From Sipunculus nudus (lineage: Eukaryota > Annelida > Sipuncula > Golfingiida > Sipunculidae): 64,000 nt of DNA. The notes below the pieces were generated by a model that ran no database searches, was not told the DNA's origin, and saw only the letters and a list, made by a program, of their open reading frames with translations. A program made the translations under genes and the position numbers. The first letter of the stretch is position 1; the number at the start of each line of letters is the position of its first letter. Positions 12,530 to 25,600 of the stretch are shown in pieces. The stretch is taken from positions 57,350,386-57,414,385 of the forward strand of contig CM049322.1 of the NCBI GenBank assembly GCA_026874595.1, given 5' to 3'.

Positions 12530-13345
12530 AGTACACACTAAAGACCAGTTTAATACCTGCAGGCAAAAGGAAAATAAATGATTGTAGACATGAATAACCT
12601 GAGGAAATTGTCTTTTGGATAAAGGAGGTCAGGAGCCGTCATACTGTCAAAACTCCATCGGTGAATAGTCATCATAGGTCAACATACCAACAAACCAAAA
12701 ATTAGGCTAATATCTGCAGGCCGTCTGTGGAAAATGTCCGTACAAGTGCATTTATCATGAAAATTTATATTTTTCATGAAATTTTCTATGTTAAGGACCC
12801 GTCACCCCATCTAAAGTAGGTCAACCAGGATAAAATGTTAACCCTATCTGTAACTCGTCATTGTCCATCCACAAACACACACACACACACAAACACAAAA
12901 CAGGCCAACATCTTTAGGTATTGCAAGAAAGGCCATACAAGTGCATTTATCATGAATATTTATATATTCGTGAATTTTTTTGTGTACATGAGCCATCATA
13001 CAGTCAAAAGTAGGTCAACCGAACGCGAATCGCGTACTGTTTATTAAAGATTCACACACCAAAAAATAGGCCAACATCTGCAAGCATTACGAATAAAAGT
13101 CCGTGCAAGTGCATTTAACAGGAAAAATTATGTTTTTCATGAAATTTTCTGTGTTTATGAGCCGTCATGCATGAAAAAAGTAGGTCAACCGGGACGCATC
13201 GTAAGCTCAATCTGTAACTGGTCATTATTCGTCCTGACACAAAATCAAACCAATATCTACAGGGCTTGCAGGCATTGAAAAAAAAACATACAACTGTTGG
13301 ATTTCGGAATGACGAAAGGACGGTTCGGAATGAAGGAATGACGGA
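12530..13345. repeat. Degenerate tandem repeat, ~180-bp unit
   Basis: About four diverged units share GGCCAACATCTGCAGG, GTCCGTACAAGTGCATTTA, TTTTTCATGAAATTTTCT and AAGTAGGTCAACC in the same order. Confidence 0.65.
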
Positions 13346-13989
13346 CATGGGTACAACTATAAGCCCCGGTCCACATATATATCATTATCATACAACTTTA
13401 ATCTCGAGAAAAAAATAGCCGTGTCAGGGTAGTTGTGGTTATGCACAGATACCATTTACAGGTCATGAAGAATTATCCCACACTCATATGATATTGTATT
13501 GATATGCTTATCTCTTAAGGGTTCGTTATATTGCAAAGCACCTTACAAAGTTCCAAAGAACCAAGTGACACCTGGGTCTCTTTGGTTTCTTGCACAATTT
13601 GATACCACGCTCTCATAAGGTTAATTATAATCCTTTATCCTGTGTCAGCCCTGGGGTTGAACCCCATTTGCATATGTATATGCTAACCCATTACCATAGT
13701 AAAATACAGATTGACTTAATTTATTTCTTATTAGGATACAGAGTGAAATAGAACTTGCCTTATATTATGACTGAAATCGACGATGTTAATTATATCCGAT
13801 TATTAGACATCCTATTGTTATTGAAAGGATTAAATTATGAAAATGATAAGCTCATTTTTCAGCAAGTCAGGATTTAGAGGAATTGTTTTCTTGATTATGC
13901 TGAGAATACTCAAAATATGCTGAGAATAAGGCTACAGCTACTCAGAGCTAACCAGACTATTTTTCCTCTACCATAGCTTCGAGGCGATT

Positions 13990-14033
13990 CTTATGAATCA
14001 TGTGATCATGGTCACATGATCCATTAAAATACA

Positions 14034-14073
<40 letters not shown>

Positions 14074-14173
14074 ATATGTATATATATATATACATATACA
14101 CATATATAAATTAGACCTAGGGGCGATCTTGTGATGGCTTGTGATAAGACATTCTGGTACACCACGGCCCATA

Positions 14174-14232
<59 letters not shown>

Positions 14233-14235
14233 GAC
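13990..14235. repeat. (TA)n/(TATG)n microsatellite cluster
   Basis: Two long TA-rich runs (14039-14110 and 14173-14230) separated by unique sequence. Confidence 0.9.
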
Positions 14236-14397
14236 TTTGTGGTATGGCAATTGGAAACTGGTGGAAGACAATGCATGTACATATATAATATGTTCGTGCA
14301 CGGACATGTCGATCATGTTACCAGTGTTCTGTTAAAAGACAAACCTGTATTAATATAACCATACAGTGTTAATAATTCTAGGAATATAGACGTACCT

Positions 14398-14673
14398 GCA
14401 AGCTTTTGCCAATCTCGCGTTAATCCCTCAAATGTTTTGTAAACTTAGAGACTGACTCGGCCGTACCACACAGCTGTGTTTATTGCAGGATGAAAAACCA
14501 CATAATAACCACAAGTGTAATAGTCCCCTCTTGGCTATCATTAAGAAATACATAAACGCGTTGATACGTGTTGTTGGTTTTTTTATAAGTACTTTACTCA
14601 CTCGCTGTCGTTTACTGAAGTAATATTTCACAAAGATAACCCCAGTGTGGTGTAAGCCTACATATGTTGGCAT
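14398..14673 (-). other. Signal-peptide-like ORF next to a strong splice donor
   Basis: The minus strand reads MIAKRGLLHLWLLCGFSSC (a convincing secretion signal) inside a longer ORF from 14673. A strong donor, TTGCAG|GTACGT, lies at 14397, but the signal frame meets TGA 30 nt before it. A different frame (YKTFEGLTRDWQKLA) reaches the donor in phase 1, so a coding first exon would need a frameshift. This may be a decayed first exon of another family copy. Confidence 0.25.
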
Positions 14674-15164
14674 ATTAACAAGGCGTCATCTGTCGGACGC
14701 TAAGGATAGCAGAGCACCCGTTTATCAGAGACTAGTATATATGGTCTGAATACTTTAGCGCCTGCGCAAATGAACTGTCCCACGTGAGTCTGTTATGTTA
14801 AACATTTCATTTTTAAACATTTTAAAACAAAGTTTTAAAAATAAATTTTAAATATTTGAACACATATAACAAATGTTTTAAAAATAAAGGTTAAATATTT
14901 GAACACATATAACAAATGTGATACTATGACTCAAACAAGGTTTTGATGTTACAGCTGGCAAACATGATATATGCTACGAATGCAACTTTTTTAATTTGTT
15001 TTCCTGCATCTGATCTTCAGTGACTGAACCATTGTATCTGCATTACAATAATGCTGAATCGGCGTTATCCTGTTGCAGTATGTTCAAAATGATAATGTTG
15101 AAATTATTTTATAGTTAATATAAACCATATTAATTATTGTAAATAACTTTAATATCTCACTTAC

Positions 15165-15231
15165 CGCAAAGGATTGTCCAAAGGAAAAGGCCTGTATCTT
15201 ACTCGTGAGACTTGCGGTTAAACCCAGCCAT
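15165..15231 (-). pseudogene. Gene A exon 1: signal peptide with in-frame TAA
   Basis: ATG at 15231, basic N-region, then a hydrophobic core (LFLWTILC), ending in phase 1 at a strong donor (GCG|GTAAGT). The final G joins GT of the next exon to give Cys-Gly-Arg-Ile-Cys, matching Cys-Arg-Ile-Cys at the same junction in gene B. Codon 11 is TAA and there is no later ATG before the hydrophobic core, so translation as written would give a 10-residue peptide. The next exon lies 7.1 kb away. Confidence 0.5.
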
Positions 15232-15279
15232 AGAATAAAAAGAGAGTGATAAGTATTTTATTTCTGTTTATAAAGCTTA
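15229..15279 (-). promoter_or_regulatory. Core promoter of gene A (TATA + Inr)
   Basis: On the minus strand TATAAA starts at 15272 and an initiator TCACTCT has its A at 15247, 25 nt downstream. The ATG follows at 15231, so the predicted 5' UTR is only about 16 nt. Gene B has the same 25-nt TATA-to-Inr spacing, which supports both start assignments. Confidence 0.5.
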
Positions 15280-15737
15280 TAAATTCTTTGAAGCAAGTTG
15301 TAAATTCAAATGTGTATACCTGAGGTGTCCCGAAGATGCTGTATCCATATTCGTACTAAACTGAAAGTTATATGAACCGTACAAGCGATATTATACTAAT
15401 CAGTGTGGTATCCATATATTTCTACATATAGCATATTATTTTATTGATACAGTACAGAGAGTATATAATAATATTATGTTGAAGAAAACACAACATTAGA
15501 GTATGTCTGAAGTTCGTTAAAGCAGCAATCTTTTTCTTTTCGACTTTTTCGTCCTTCACAATGTTTTATACAGTAAAAATAAAACCATGCCAAAAAGTGG
15601 CGTCAATTTATCTTCCAGGGAGGGGGGATGACTCGCACACACACACACACACCCTCACACACATATATGTGTGTTTATCATCTGTATGTCACATTTCAAA
15701 TACATTAGCGCCTGAATGACACACTTCAAATAAATAA

Positions 15738-15777
<40 letters not shown>

Positions 15778-16246
15778 TAAATTACATTCCAAATATATTG
15801 CAATTAAGTATAAGGCTTTAGAAATTAAGGTATTATGTTAAGTTAATTCAAAACTACGTTTAGATATAATATTTCTTAGTTAACTCACAAATGAAACCAA
15901 AGTCTATAATTCTAATTATTAATAGTTTTCATTTGCAATATATCAATATTATTCTCTTTATAGGGGGGGGTTACATTGACAATCCCAACCTTGCCAAAAA
16001 GTGGGGGGGGGCTATATACCAACCCACTCCCACCCCCTTATATTGACGCCCCTGATGCCACACCAGGACAAACAGATGCACACAGAAAATATTAATACGT
16101 CATACTTCCATACAAAGCATTTATTAAACTATCATATAGGGAAAATTAATTTAACCAAATTCTAACATATATCTGTATATCTCAGATCCAAAATTATTTT
16201 TTTCATGTTCAAGGTTTATTAAACAAAATATAAATGCTACAAAATA

Positions 16247-16309
<63 letters not shown>

Positions 16310-16960
16310 CATTTATACAACTGGACCGCACCATTCGATCGTGGAAAACGAAAAAAAGTAAAGTCACAACGCACAATTATAAATGACAATGCAATCAGAC
16401 TTGTCTGACTCCTTGTATGGTATATTTTCGGCCTCCGTGGCGCAATATGTATATGTATATATGTATATATATAGTAAACGTAGGTCTGTAAAAAATCAGA
16501 AAATATCTTCCTTCAGGATATAATTCGGGCAATATCTCGGTCAAAGTGAAAATTTGTTGTTTGACGTTTGCAGAAAGCAGCTCTCCATAACATGCCTATT
16601 ACAAATAAGCCTGTATTGGGGATGTAATGTTATGTGGCAATCCAATACTGAATATCAGTCTACTAACTATTCAGTATGCAACAATAAATTCGATGTATTG
16701 AATTAAATTGATAGCCAACTCTTGTACACGTTGAACACTTTCAAGCCTTTGAAACCAATATAAATTTGAGGAGTAAGGTCTCACCACGAAAATCGGATTC
16801 CGGCGAAACAGATCAAGATAATAAAAGTTTTGGATACAAGAATGTTGTTTGACCATGATGCGATCATGTTTTCCGGAAAAAAGGCCGTTTCATAATGATT
16901 TTTCGAATGGGATGACATTAAAACTTCTTCAACATGAGCAGAAGTATCTTCCCAGTCGGG
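15280..16960. other. Intergenic upstream of gene A
   Basis: No exon recognised. It contains (TA)n at 15742-15776 and 16249-16304, CA/TG runs near 15640-15670, and poly-G tracts near 15963 and 16003. Confidence 0.5.
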
Positions 16961-16965
16961 AATTT

Positions 16966-18080
16966 GACATCACGGTGATCTCACAATGACATCACAGATT
17001 AGCTCACACAGACCTCATGCTGTGACCTCACTTTGACATGAATTGTGTAACCTCACATTGGTGACACAATGATGTCACAAGCTTAGGTCACATGGTGATT
17101 ATACTGTGACTTAACCATGATCTGTCTATCTCGATGTCACAGAGATGACACATGCTGATGTCATGACGACTTCATAGATAAGCTCACACAGGCCTCATGC
17201 TGTGACCTCACTTTGACATGAATTGTGTAACCTCACATTGGTGACACAGTGACGTCACAAGCTCAGGTCACATGGTGATTATACTGTGACTTAACCATGA
17301 TCTGTCTATCTCGATGTCACAGAGATGTCACATGCTGATTTCACCACGACATCACAGAAAAGCTCACACAGACCTCATGTTGTGACCTCACTTTGACATG
17401 AATTTTGTAACCTCACATTGGTGACACAGTGACGTCACAAGCTTAGGTCACATGGTGGTCATACTGTGACTTCACAATGATATGTCTATTTTGATGTCAC
17501 AGAGATGTCACATGCTGATGTCACCACAACATCACATATAAGCTCACACAGACCTCATGCTGTGACCTCACTTTGACATGGATTTTGTAACCTCACATTG
17601 GTGACACAGTGACGTCACAAGCTTAGGTCACATGGTGATTATACTGTGACTTAACCATGATCTGTCTATCTCGATGTCACAGAGATGTCACATGCTGATT
17701 TCACCACGACATCACAGAAAAGCTCACACAGACCTCATGCTGTGACCTCACTTTGACATGGATTTTGTAACCTCACATTGGTGACACAGTGACGTCACAA
17801 GCTTAGGTCACATGGTGATTATACTGTGACTTAACCATGATCTGTCTATCTCGATGTCACAGAGACGTCACATGTTGATTTCACCACAACGTCACAGATT
17901 AGCTCACACAGACCTCATGCTTTGACCTCACTGTGACATGAATTTTGTAACCTCACACTTGTGACATAGTGGTGTCACATGGTTAGGTCACATGGTGATA
18001 CTGTAATTTTACCTTGATCACTCTCTCTTGATGTCACAGAGATGTCACATGCTTGAGGTCACACATGGCGATCATTTTGT
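16966..18080. repeat. Satellite-like array, 180-bp unit, ~6 copies
   Basis: The phrase AGCTCACACAGACCTCATGC recurs at 17001, 17181, 17361, 17541, 17721 and 17901, exactly 180 bp apart. Copies are near identical in the middle and diverge at the ends. Units contain GTGACGTCAC and AGGTCACATGGTG. No reading frame runs through it. Confidence 0.95.
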
Positions 18081-18885
18081 GATATCACCATGACACCTCT
18101 TTCTCTCTGTCTGCCTGTCTGTCTGCCTGTCTCTCTCTGTATCACACATACACAAACACACCCAATATACAAAACATCCAAATCAGAAAAGACATATAAA
18201 ATTATAACTTTATTTCTAATGTTTCACAGTATGTCAGGTTGCACTGAATGTGACACACGATATATCTGATATCGGAATACTTCTCCTTTCACTTATTTGC
18301 TGCCCGCCTCAGTCCCGTATTAGCATTGGCCAAAAAGACCTCTTTTTGTCTGAACACTTCTGATAGGAGAAATGTTAGAAACATTCTCTCTGGCTCTTCT
18401 GGGCGTTATTCGATCTTCTTTGTTAAATGTCTTCACACAAGCTAAAACAAAACAGCCGTTATTTGGTTTTGTGGAAATTATTTACACATGATAAAAGAAT
18501 AAATTCAGTAGTATGGCTTTGATTAAGATATAAATGTCTCCAATCCCAATGGGCCTCCCCCAAGTGTTAAAGGAAGTATCTCCAAAGTTAGGGGGTTACA
18601 TGCAATCATCCTTGATTTCTGTAGATTAGATCTTGAAGATGAAGGTCAAAAGTCACCAGTTTTCAAACACTTCTAACACTTGAAGGAAACATCTTGTGTG
18701 TCAAATCTGAGGAAAAATCTTCATTACATCATATGTGACAGGAGTCACAATTATCATAGATTTCCTCAGAATTAACCTCGTTCAAGAATTGGATGGAATC
18801 AACTTGTTTAACATTTGAGGGGAAAATGCAATACTTTTTTATGATAAATTTATCTTGTTTACAAGAAATTCTACTAATGACTGAT

Positions 18886-19045
18886 GGCGGGACTATGAAA
18901 CAAGAGACCCATGTGTCATCGTGCTCATCTGAAGTTGACCGGAAGATAAAAATCTATAATAATAACAAATAGCGATGTCTTGGAGGAAAAGTAAACATAG
19001 GCCATGGTTAATTGACATGCTAGGTTTGTATTGATGAGTATGGAA
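18886..19045. repeat. Dispersed repeat, copy 1 of a direct pair
   Basis: About 155 bp (AACAAGAGACCCATG ... TTTGTATTGATGAG) matching 24188-24345 in the same orientation. The pair brackets the GGTTCC-rich element between. Confidence 0.6.
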
Positions 19046-20429
19046 TAAGAGTAATCAAACAAAGAGTGATCGCTATAGCTCAGATAACTTACAGTCAGTT
19101 GAGCTGAAAAAGGGTTCTAAGTGGAACCCATTTTGGTTCTTTGGCTTGTCACATATTTGGAACCCATCTTGGTTCCTTGAGGAACCCTGAATGTAGGTTC
19201 CTTCTGGAACCCTCAAAAGGGGTTCCCTGAGGAACCTTTCCGGTTCTGTAAATACGTTTTTGGTTCCCTGAGGAACCTTGTATGGTGCTAATTACTTCCG
19301 CTGGGTCTTTTAAAACATTATTAAGGTCCTTTTTTAAATTAACCAGGAATGGTTCTACAGACATAAACTGGGTTCCTTGACTTATTTGTTCCAACAGGAA
19401 CTTTGAAATTTTATACATATTCTAGTTGAACCTATTTCACCGAAACCAGATAGGACCAATTCAAATTCACTGCAGGGTGAGATAAAGGAGCGGATCTTGT
19501 ACGATTCCTTTTCCTTGGCGGAGGTATGCCCTCAACTGGCATGCCTTTCCTCTTGGATATTATAACACTTTAATGGGGGACTTTTTTTTATCAAATGGAT
19601 ACTAACTGTAAACAAAAAAATAAGAATAAAATACGGGGGTGAACATACTTTACTTTAATTTAAACGAAGCAAATCATATACTACAACTGTGCAGTTCTGA
19701 ACAAGCAAATGATTGGATGTAGCATTCAGGATCTCTCTCTTAGAATGGTGACACAGGGTACTACAGAAATCCTAAAATTGGTATTTCCTCTTGTAAAGTT
19801 TCCTCTTGTGTGCTTCAAAGTTTATGCTGCAGTAACTTTATAGAATAGGTTTTCTATTTCCCTTTACACATTTAACTGTAAAAATCCTTATTAGTTGATC
19901 CTGCTTGGGCCAGTTCAAGGCTTATAATGCACTATACGCAGCCATCAAGTTCGTTTAAACGTGGCTCTGCACCCGCTTTCTCCATGAATACTATCAGCAA
20001 AGATGAAAGCATGACATGATTCTGCTGCTATCGGTTCTGTAACACCAGCATCGTTGTTGATTTGGCAGCATGTGGCAGGACATCGTAGGTTAATATCAAC
20101 CGACTGCATAATGGCCTGTCAAAGAGAAAATTAAAATTTTCAATTGTAAGACAAAGCAATTAGATGAATTTCACTTGACACTTTTACTTGTAATAAATAC
20201 TGTTCTTGTAATATTATTCTCTTTTGAATTACTGAATGGGATTTTCTCAAATTAAAAGCCTAGCAGTTTTACCAAGTTTTTTTTTAATAAAGTGTAATTG
20301 ATGTAAAAATAATAAAATTGTTTCAAATGACAACACTCAAAGTGGGTGAAGTGTGGTTATTAACATTATTAAACAGATTTCTAAATAAAGAAATAAATAT
20401 ATTAACCAAATCTATATTTAGTTTAGCTA

Positions 20430-20760
20430 TACGCAATGTGTGGGACTACCTTCACTCACTATTAAATAAAAATCAGCAAATGTGGCTGGCTTCACACTCG
20501 ATGTGAATGTGCCCACCTTCACTACCGATTAGATATCAGGTGAAATGTGGTTATCTTCACTCAGTATGTGCCTGCCTTCACTTGCAGCTGAATATCAACA
20601 GCAAATATTGCTGGCTTCACACTCGATGTGAATGTGCCTAACTTCATCCTTTATATATCAAGAGGAAATTTGGTTGCTCTCACTCAGTATGTGCTTGCCT
20701 TCACTCCCTGATAGACATTAACAGTTAATACGCTGGCCTCACACACACAAAATGCATGTG
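20430..20760. repeat. Short tandem array, ~125-bp unit
   Basis: TGGCTTCACACTCGATGTGAATGTGCC occurs twice about 125 bp apart, with weaker flanking copies alternating with TTCACTCAGTATGTGC. Confidence 0.7.
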
Positions 20761-22439
20761 CCAAACTTCATTTTATAACAAAGCTCAGATGACTTCAAGA
20801 ACATAATAAAGCTGGTTATATTGGTCTTGGACAAATGAAACGTGTTATAGACAATCATAAAATATTTAACAAATGTATAGTTTATGACAATCTGCTCGGA
20901 GCTTGGATTTCTGTTGTTGTTTAATATTTTAAATGCTGCATGCGTTTTGGCACTTGGCAAGATAATTGGCTTTGATACTACCACCATGACAAATTTCAAC
21001 ATGTCGTCTTCAGCTCTTCATACTTCATGATTGGTCTTTTGTTTCAGGCGACGAGTCTTCATTCACCCTGAAAATATAGAACAATATTTATTTAGTTTGA
21101 GTGGCTGTGAATTGTGACATCATTTTTTTTTATTTTAATCAATGGAGTTACCTACGAATCAGTGTGTTCACATATATATATATATCATGCCTTAATGACA
21201 TAGAAATATGTGACCCATTGTCATAACGCTCCGAATTATATTGGCATCTGTCATTTACACAATTGTTTGTAACATTTTTGGAGAAATTTATTTGCAGGAA
21301 TTTATAAATATACGTCTGCATAAACCTTTATTCAATTTCATACTTATACAAAAAAAAAATGAAAAAAAAACTTGTTGACTAATTCAATTTTAACTCTGCA
21401 TGATTACAGAAAAAGAAAAACCATGGTTTCATTTTCCAAGGCAAAATGCTGAATGATGAGCTAATGTAGCCTGAAACTGTTAAAAAATTAAAGTTTCAGA
21501 TGGCACCATTTCAATCAAACAATGGAAAAATAGGAGATCAAAATGAATTGCAAACCTGAGCATGATTTTGTTGGGAAATTAATGGTTTAATCTTGTACAA
21601 ATTTGAAGCAACTTTGTAAAATGTCATAACTATTACACCATATTCTTTGAGATCTCTGGCGAAGCCATTAAGCAAGTTAAAAAGAATATATTTGTGAAAA
21701 AAAGGCAAAAAATAAATAGTATTTACATTCAAATAATATATTTTGTAATCATTAATATTTATTTATTAATTATTTGTTCATAACATGGGACACAAGGGGG
21801 AGGGGGTCCTAATAATAACCATAATATTTAGTGGTACTGTATTAATTTCCCAAAATATTTGAGACAGCACTTTTGGTAGAAATAAATATTACTACTTTGA
21901 ATCAAGGCCCACTTTCTTCTGTGTTTATATCTTAAAATTGGTCACTTATTATAATGTTCTGCTGTAAGAAAGCCAGCTGGTCAATCATGGTGGAAAAGTC
22001 AAAAGTGAATATTGTCTGAATGGGAGGGTATTCTCAAGGTATTCGCTGTACAGCGGGCAAAGGTGGGTTTTCATTGAAACAAACTGTATACACAGCAATG
22101 TCATAGTCATATGTACAGAGCAGCAATAAACAAGTCCGCCCTCCTGAATCTTCACTCTACTAGTGGGCCGTATATTTATCCCTCCTGCAGGAAACCTGCC
22201 ATCTTGTCATTTCGGGTCTATTAAGGTCACCGGTGGCCAGGGCTGACCAATACAACAGATAGACAATTAAAGCAGATAAACCTGCTGATAATTAAATATT
22301 ACAGTCGGGTCTGCTTTTTTTATAAATCAAGATCAACTAGATATTTCTTGGCACCGCAGGTGCCATAGTATCCCCAGATAATTAATCCCCCCCCCCTTAA
22401 AGAATTAAGGCCCCTTATCTTCAGCAACAATTAATATCA

Positions 22440-23610
22440 GACCACACTCATAGAAAAGGTCACTCTCATAGAAAAGGTCACGACCCCAATTTCAATAGAC
22501 ATCATCCCCTGACCCATGTCTATATATATGCATAATATGAAAGAAATATGTCCATTAGTTTTTTACTTATAATGCTCACAGTACTGTTAAGTGGCAATGA
22601 TGGGGAATTAAACGGCACGAAAACAAGTAAAAGAATAACAGGTGGCGCTACCAGTTTCCGGTACATGACTACACTATCCAAGGTCTTCGGTCAAGTTGAT
22701 TTTTGGACCAATCAATGCATCCATTATTGAGATATTAATGATTTTGTGTGATTTTCACCATATATGGCAATATTCACGGTCAAGGCCATTTTCATAGGAA
22801 AGGTCATGACCCCAATTTAAATAAACATCATCCCATAACCAATATCTATGTATATGCATAATATGAAAGAAATCTGTCGATTAGTTTTTGACTTATAATG
22901 GTCGCAGTTCTGTCAAGAGGCAATGATGGGGTATTAAACGGCACGAAAACAAATAAAAGAAAAACAGGCGGCGCCACCTGTTTCCGGTACATGACAATAC
23001 TATCCAAGATCCTCGACCAAGTTGATTTTTGGACCAATCCATGCATCCCTTATTGAGATATTAATGATTTTGTGTAATTTTCACCATATATGGCAATATT
23101 CAAGGTCAAGGCCACTCTAATAGGAAAGGTCATGACCCAAGTTTATATATACATCATCCCCTAACCCATGTCTATGTATATGCATAATATAAAAGAAATC
23201 TGTCCATTAGTTTTTGACTTATGATGCTCACAGTACTGTCAAGTAGCAATTTTGGGGGTATTAAACGGCACGAAAACGAGTAAAGAATAATAGGTGGCGC
23301 CACCAGTTTCTGGAACATGACAACCCTATCCATGATCTTCGATCAACTTGATTTTTGGATCAATCCATGCAAGATTTCTTGAGATATTTAAGAATTTGTG
23401 TGATTTTCCTCAAGATTGGACCTATTCAAGGTCAAGGACACTCTCCTAGTCAAGGTCATGACCTCATTTTAAATAGGCGTCGTCCACTCACCCATATCTA
23501 TACATATACCAAGTTTGGTAAAGATCCGTGAAATCTTTTTGAGTTATCCCGGCAACAAGATTTATATGCGGCGGCGGCGGGGGGACCGGTATGAAAACAT
23601 AGTATCCCCC
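22440..23610. repeat. Tandem repeat, ~325-bp unit, ~3.5 copies
   Basis: Successive units share GAAAAGGTCATGACCC, CATCATCCCCTAACCCATGT, TTAAACGGCACGAAAAC, GGTGGCGCCACCAGTTTC and TTGATTTTTGGACCAATC, then TTGAGATATTAATG. It ends in a GGCGGCGGCGGGGGG stretch near 23570. Confidence 0.8.
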
Positions 23611-24187
23611 GACTTTGTCTGGTGATACAAATAGTTTCTGTAAGTTCAATGATTTTATACTTATCTGATTTTCAAAAATTCTTCAGTGCTGTGCCCTCTC
23701 CACATTCAGCTTCTTGCAGCAAAGAAAACACGGGTATCATGTATCGTGCGCAAAAGGTCATATGACTTCGTCTGGGAAACCCTCCACGTGGCTGCGGAAC
23801 CTGCTTTTTTAAAGAGAACGCTGTCGCTTGCTCAGAACCATTTTAGGGCATACAGAACCACCAAGTTTCCACCTGAAACTACAGAGTTCCAAAGGGATGC
23901 CCGTGGAACCCTTATTTCAAAGAGTGTATTACATAACCTGTCGTGGCTGGTGCTGGCATGGCCTTGCAATACACAACATAGGAAGTAGTGTTCATTGAAT
24001 CATTCAGGTTTCAGCGGTCACATTATATTATATAAACCTTTGTAAAGGTTGATATGAATTCATACAATTGATGTTTTTATTTCAGTTAATAAGTATTTAA
24101 CATGCCTATCTCAAATTCTTTCTTTATTGTATATATTGTATTATGGATGTTCTGATCCATGTATTTTAATGATCTAATACATGAATT

Positions 24188-24345
24188 AAACAAGGGACCC
24201 ATAGGTCACTGTGCGCAGCTGAAGTTAACCTTGAAGGTAAAAATCTAAAATAATATCAAACGGTGATAAAGTGCAAGATGAAGAAGTAATATAGGCCATG
24301 GCTGGTTTATATGATTGGTTTGTATTGATGAGCAAGAAATTGTTG
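24188..24345. repeat. Dispersed repeat, copy 2 of a direct pair
   Basis: Matches 18886-19045 in the same orientation, with small gaps. Confidence 0.6.
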
Positions 24346-25600
24346 CAAATAATATTTTGGGACCTGACCATGTGTTTCCTAATGTTGAAACTGAAGCATG
24401 TGAGCAGTTTATGAAGAAATGATCTGTACTATTACCATGATCGTTAGTTGGCTTTTTGACAACTGTTGACATTTCAGTAGTTTACACATTTGTTCTTTTG
24501 AATCATTTTTTTTTGTATAATATATAATATCATATATATTTTTTTATCATAAGTTTATATTTCTATACATTTCCAATATATATATATCTGAATATAAAAA
24601 TTGATTCATAATTCTTAATTGCATCATCATAAATATCAATCTTGTCAGATAACACCACATCATGCATACAAATGTTTATTTATTTTTTAGCACAAAAATA
24701 TATCTTTAAATCTGCAAAACAATAAATATCTAAAAATAATACTTGATATAGATTTCACAATTTTAAATTCTGTCTTTATTTATCCATAATGTGCTTCATA
24801 TTTTATAAATTTAAGCATACGAATTGGTTTAATTATATTTGTTATAATCATTTAAAAGAAAATTGATTTCTTTAAAAATGCTACATTAACACAACATGGC
24901 ATTTTCTGGATTACACCTTGAATTACTTTTTCAAGGAAAGTGTTTGTATATTGGAGTGGAAACAGCATTACAATTAAAGAGTACAAAAAAACAATAACAA
25001 TTACCGCATAACACTTGGTTGGTTGGATTTGGGGGGGGGGGCATTGGGGTGGTGATATGAGAATAACATTACACCTGTCACAGCAGGGGATCTCCCCCAG
25101 TGACTGTAACAAATCAGAAACTCTGGCATAGCTGACTTCCAGTGACCTGGAAACTTAAAGTAATAACTTAAAAAATTACAAAATTCAGATCTTATTTTGG
25201 ATAAATAATTGAATCTTAATTAAACATAGTTATATACTTGGGAAAATCGACTCTAGTTTCAAAATTGTTCATGTCAGGTGAGTAAATATTTTTCCTGATT
25301 TTTTACAAAGTCCATTATGTTCGGACCCATAACTTGAAGAAATTATACTTAACAGACTTAATTCCTGGCATGAAAACAGGAACTAAATAGAGGAATATTC
25401 ATGGTAAATATGAGGAAAAACAGATGAGTAGTTTTGATAGGAAGTCCTGAAGTGTAAAAATAGGATTTTAATAACAAATTGAGGTTTTCCCTTAATTTCT
25501 CAAAGGAATGAAGTCGCAAAGACCCAGTTTTCGGCTTGGTAGGAGATCTTGGGAACATCTAACATTACGCCGAATTTTGGATTTCTAGGTCTCACGGTTT
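24346..25600. other. Intergenic, AT-rich
   Basis: No exon or known repeat recognised, apart from a poly-G run near 25031. Confidence 0.4.

Larger units (their letters stand above)
8115..15164. other. Intron 1 of gene A, repeat-filled
   Basis: About 7 kb with dispersed repeats (8.9-9.8 kb), short fragments carrying GGATCCGCCCC (11.17 and 11.61 kb), microsatellites (12.0 and 14.0-14.2 kb), a degenerate tandem repeat (12.5-13.3 kb), and two isolated gene-like pieces at 9971-10074 and 14.4-14.7 kb. Confidence 0.5.
2240..15247 (-). pseudogene. Gene A: two-CTLD type I membrane receptor, disabled as sequenced
   Basis: Nine exons read right to left: 15231-15165 (signal peptide), 8070-7858 and 7181-7069 (CTLD1), 6688-6446 and 5529-5371 (CTLD2), 4819-4674 (transmembrane), 3059-2993, 2804-2751 and 2286-2240 (cytoplasmic tail). 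Every junction is GT-AG and phases chain correctly (1,1,1,1,1,0,1,1). Exon order and most exon sizes match gene B at 38-44 kb. Two lesions are visible: an in-frame TAA at codon 11 of the signal exon, and one missing base in exon 7181-7069 that shifts frame before the last conserved Cys. The remaining exons are open and conserved, so the gene is either a young pseudogene or an intact gene with two consensus errors. By architecture the product would be a surface receptor with two divergent lectin-like domains. Ligand and function are unknown. AATAAA lies about 70 nt past the stop, at 2170-2165. Confidence 0.72.
19105..23935. mobile_element. Putative DNA-element region with GGTTCC/GGAACC-rich left part
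   Basis: The left part (19105-19290) is packed with AAGGGTTC, GGAACCC and GGTTCCxTGAGGAACC palindromes. The right side near 23900-23927 reads TGGAACCCTTATTTCAAAGAGTG, whose complement starts CACTCT and then AAGGGTTCC. This suggests an old element with degenerate inverted ends; the left terminus appears replaced by another repeat. No transposase is recognisable. Confidence 0.3.

Noticed and set aside
13957-14335. Tyr/Ile repeat ORFs on both strands
   Set aside because: Translation of (TA)n microsatellites; same for those near 27.4-27.6, 48.6-49.0 and 62.5 kb.
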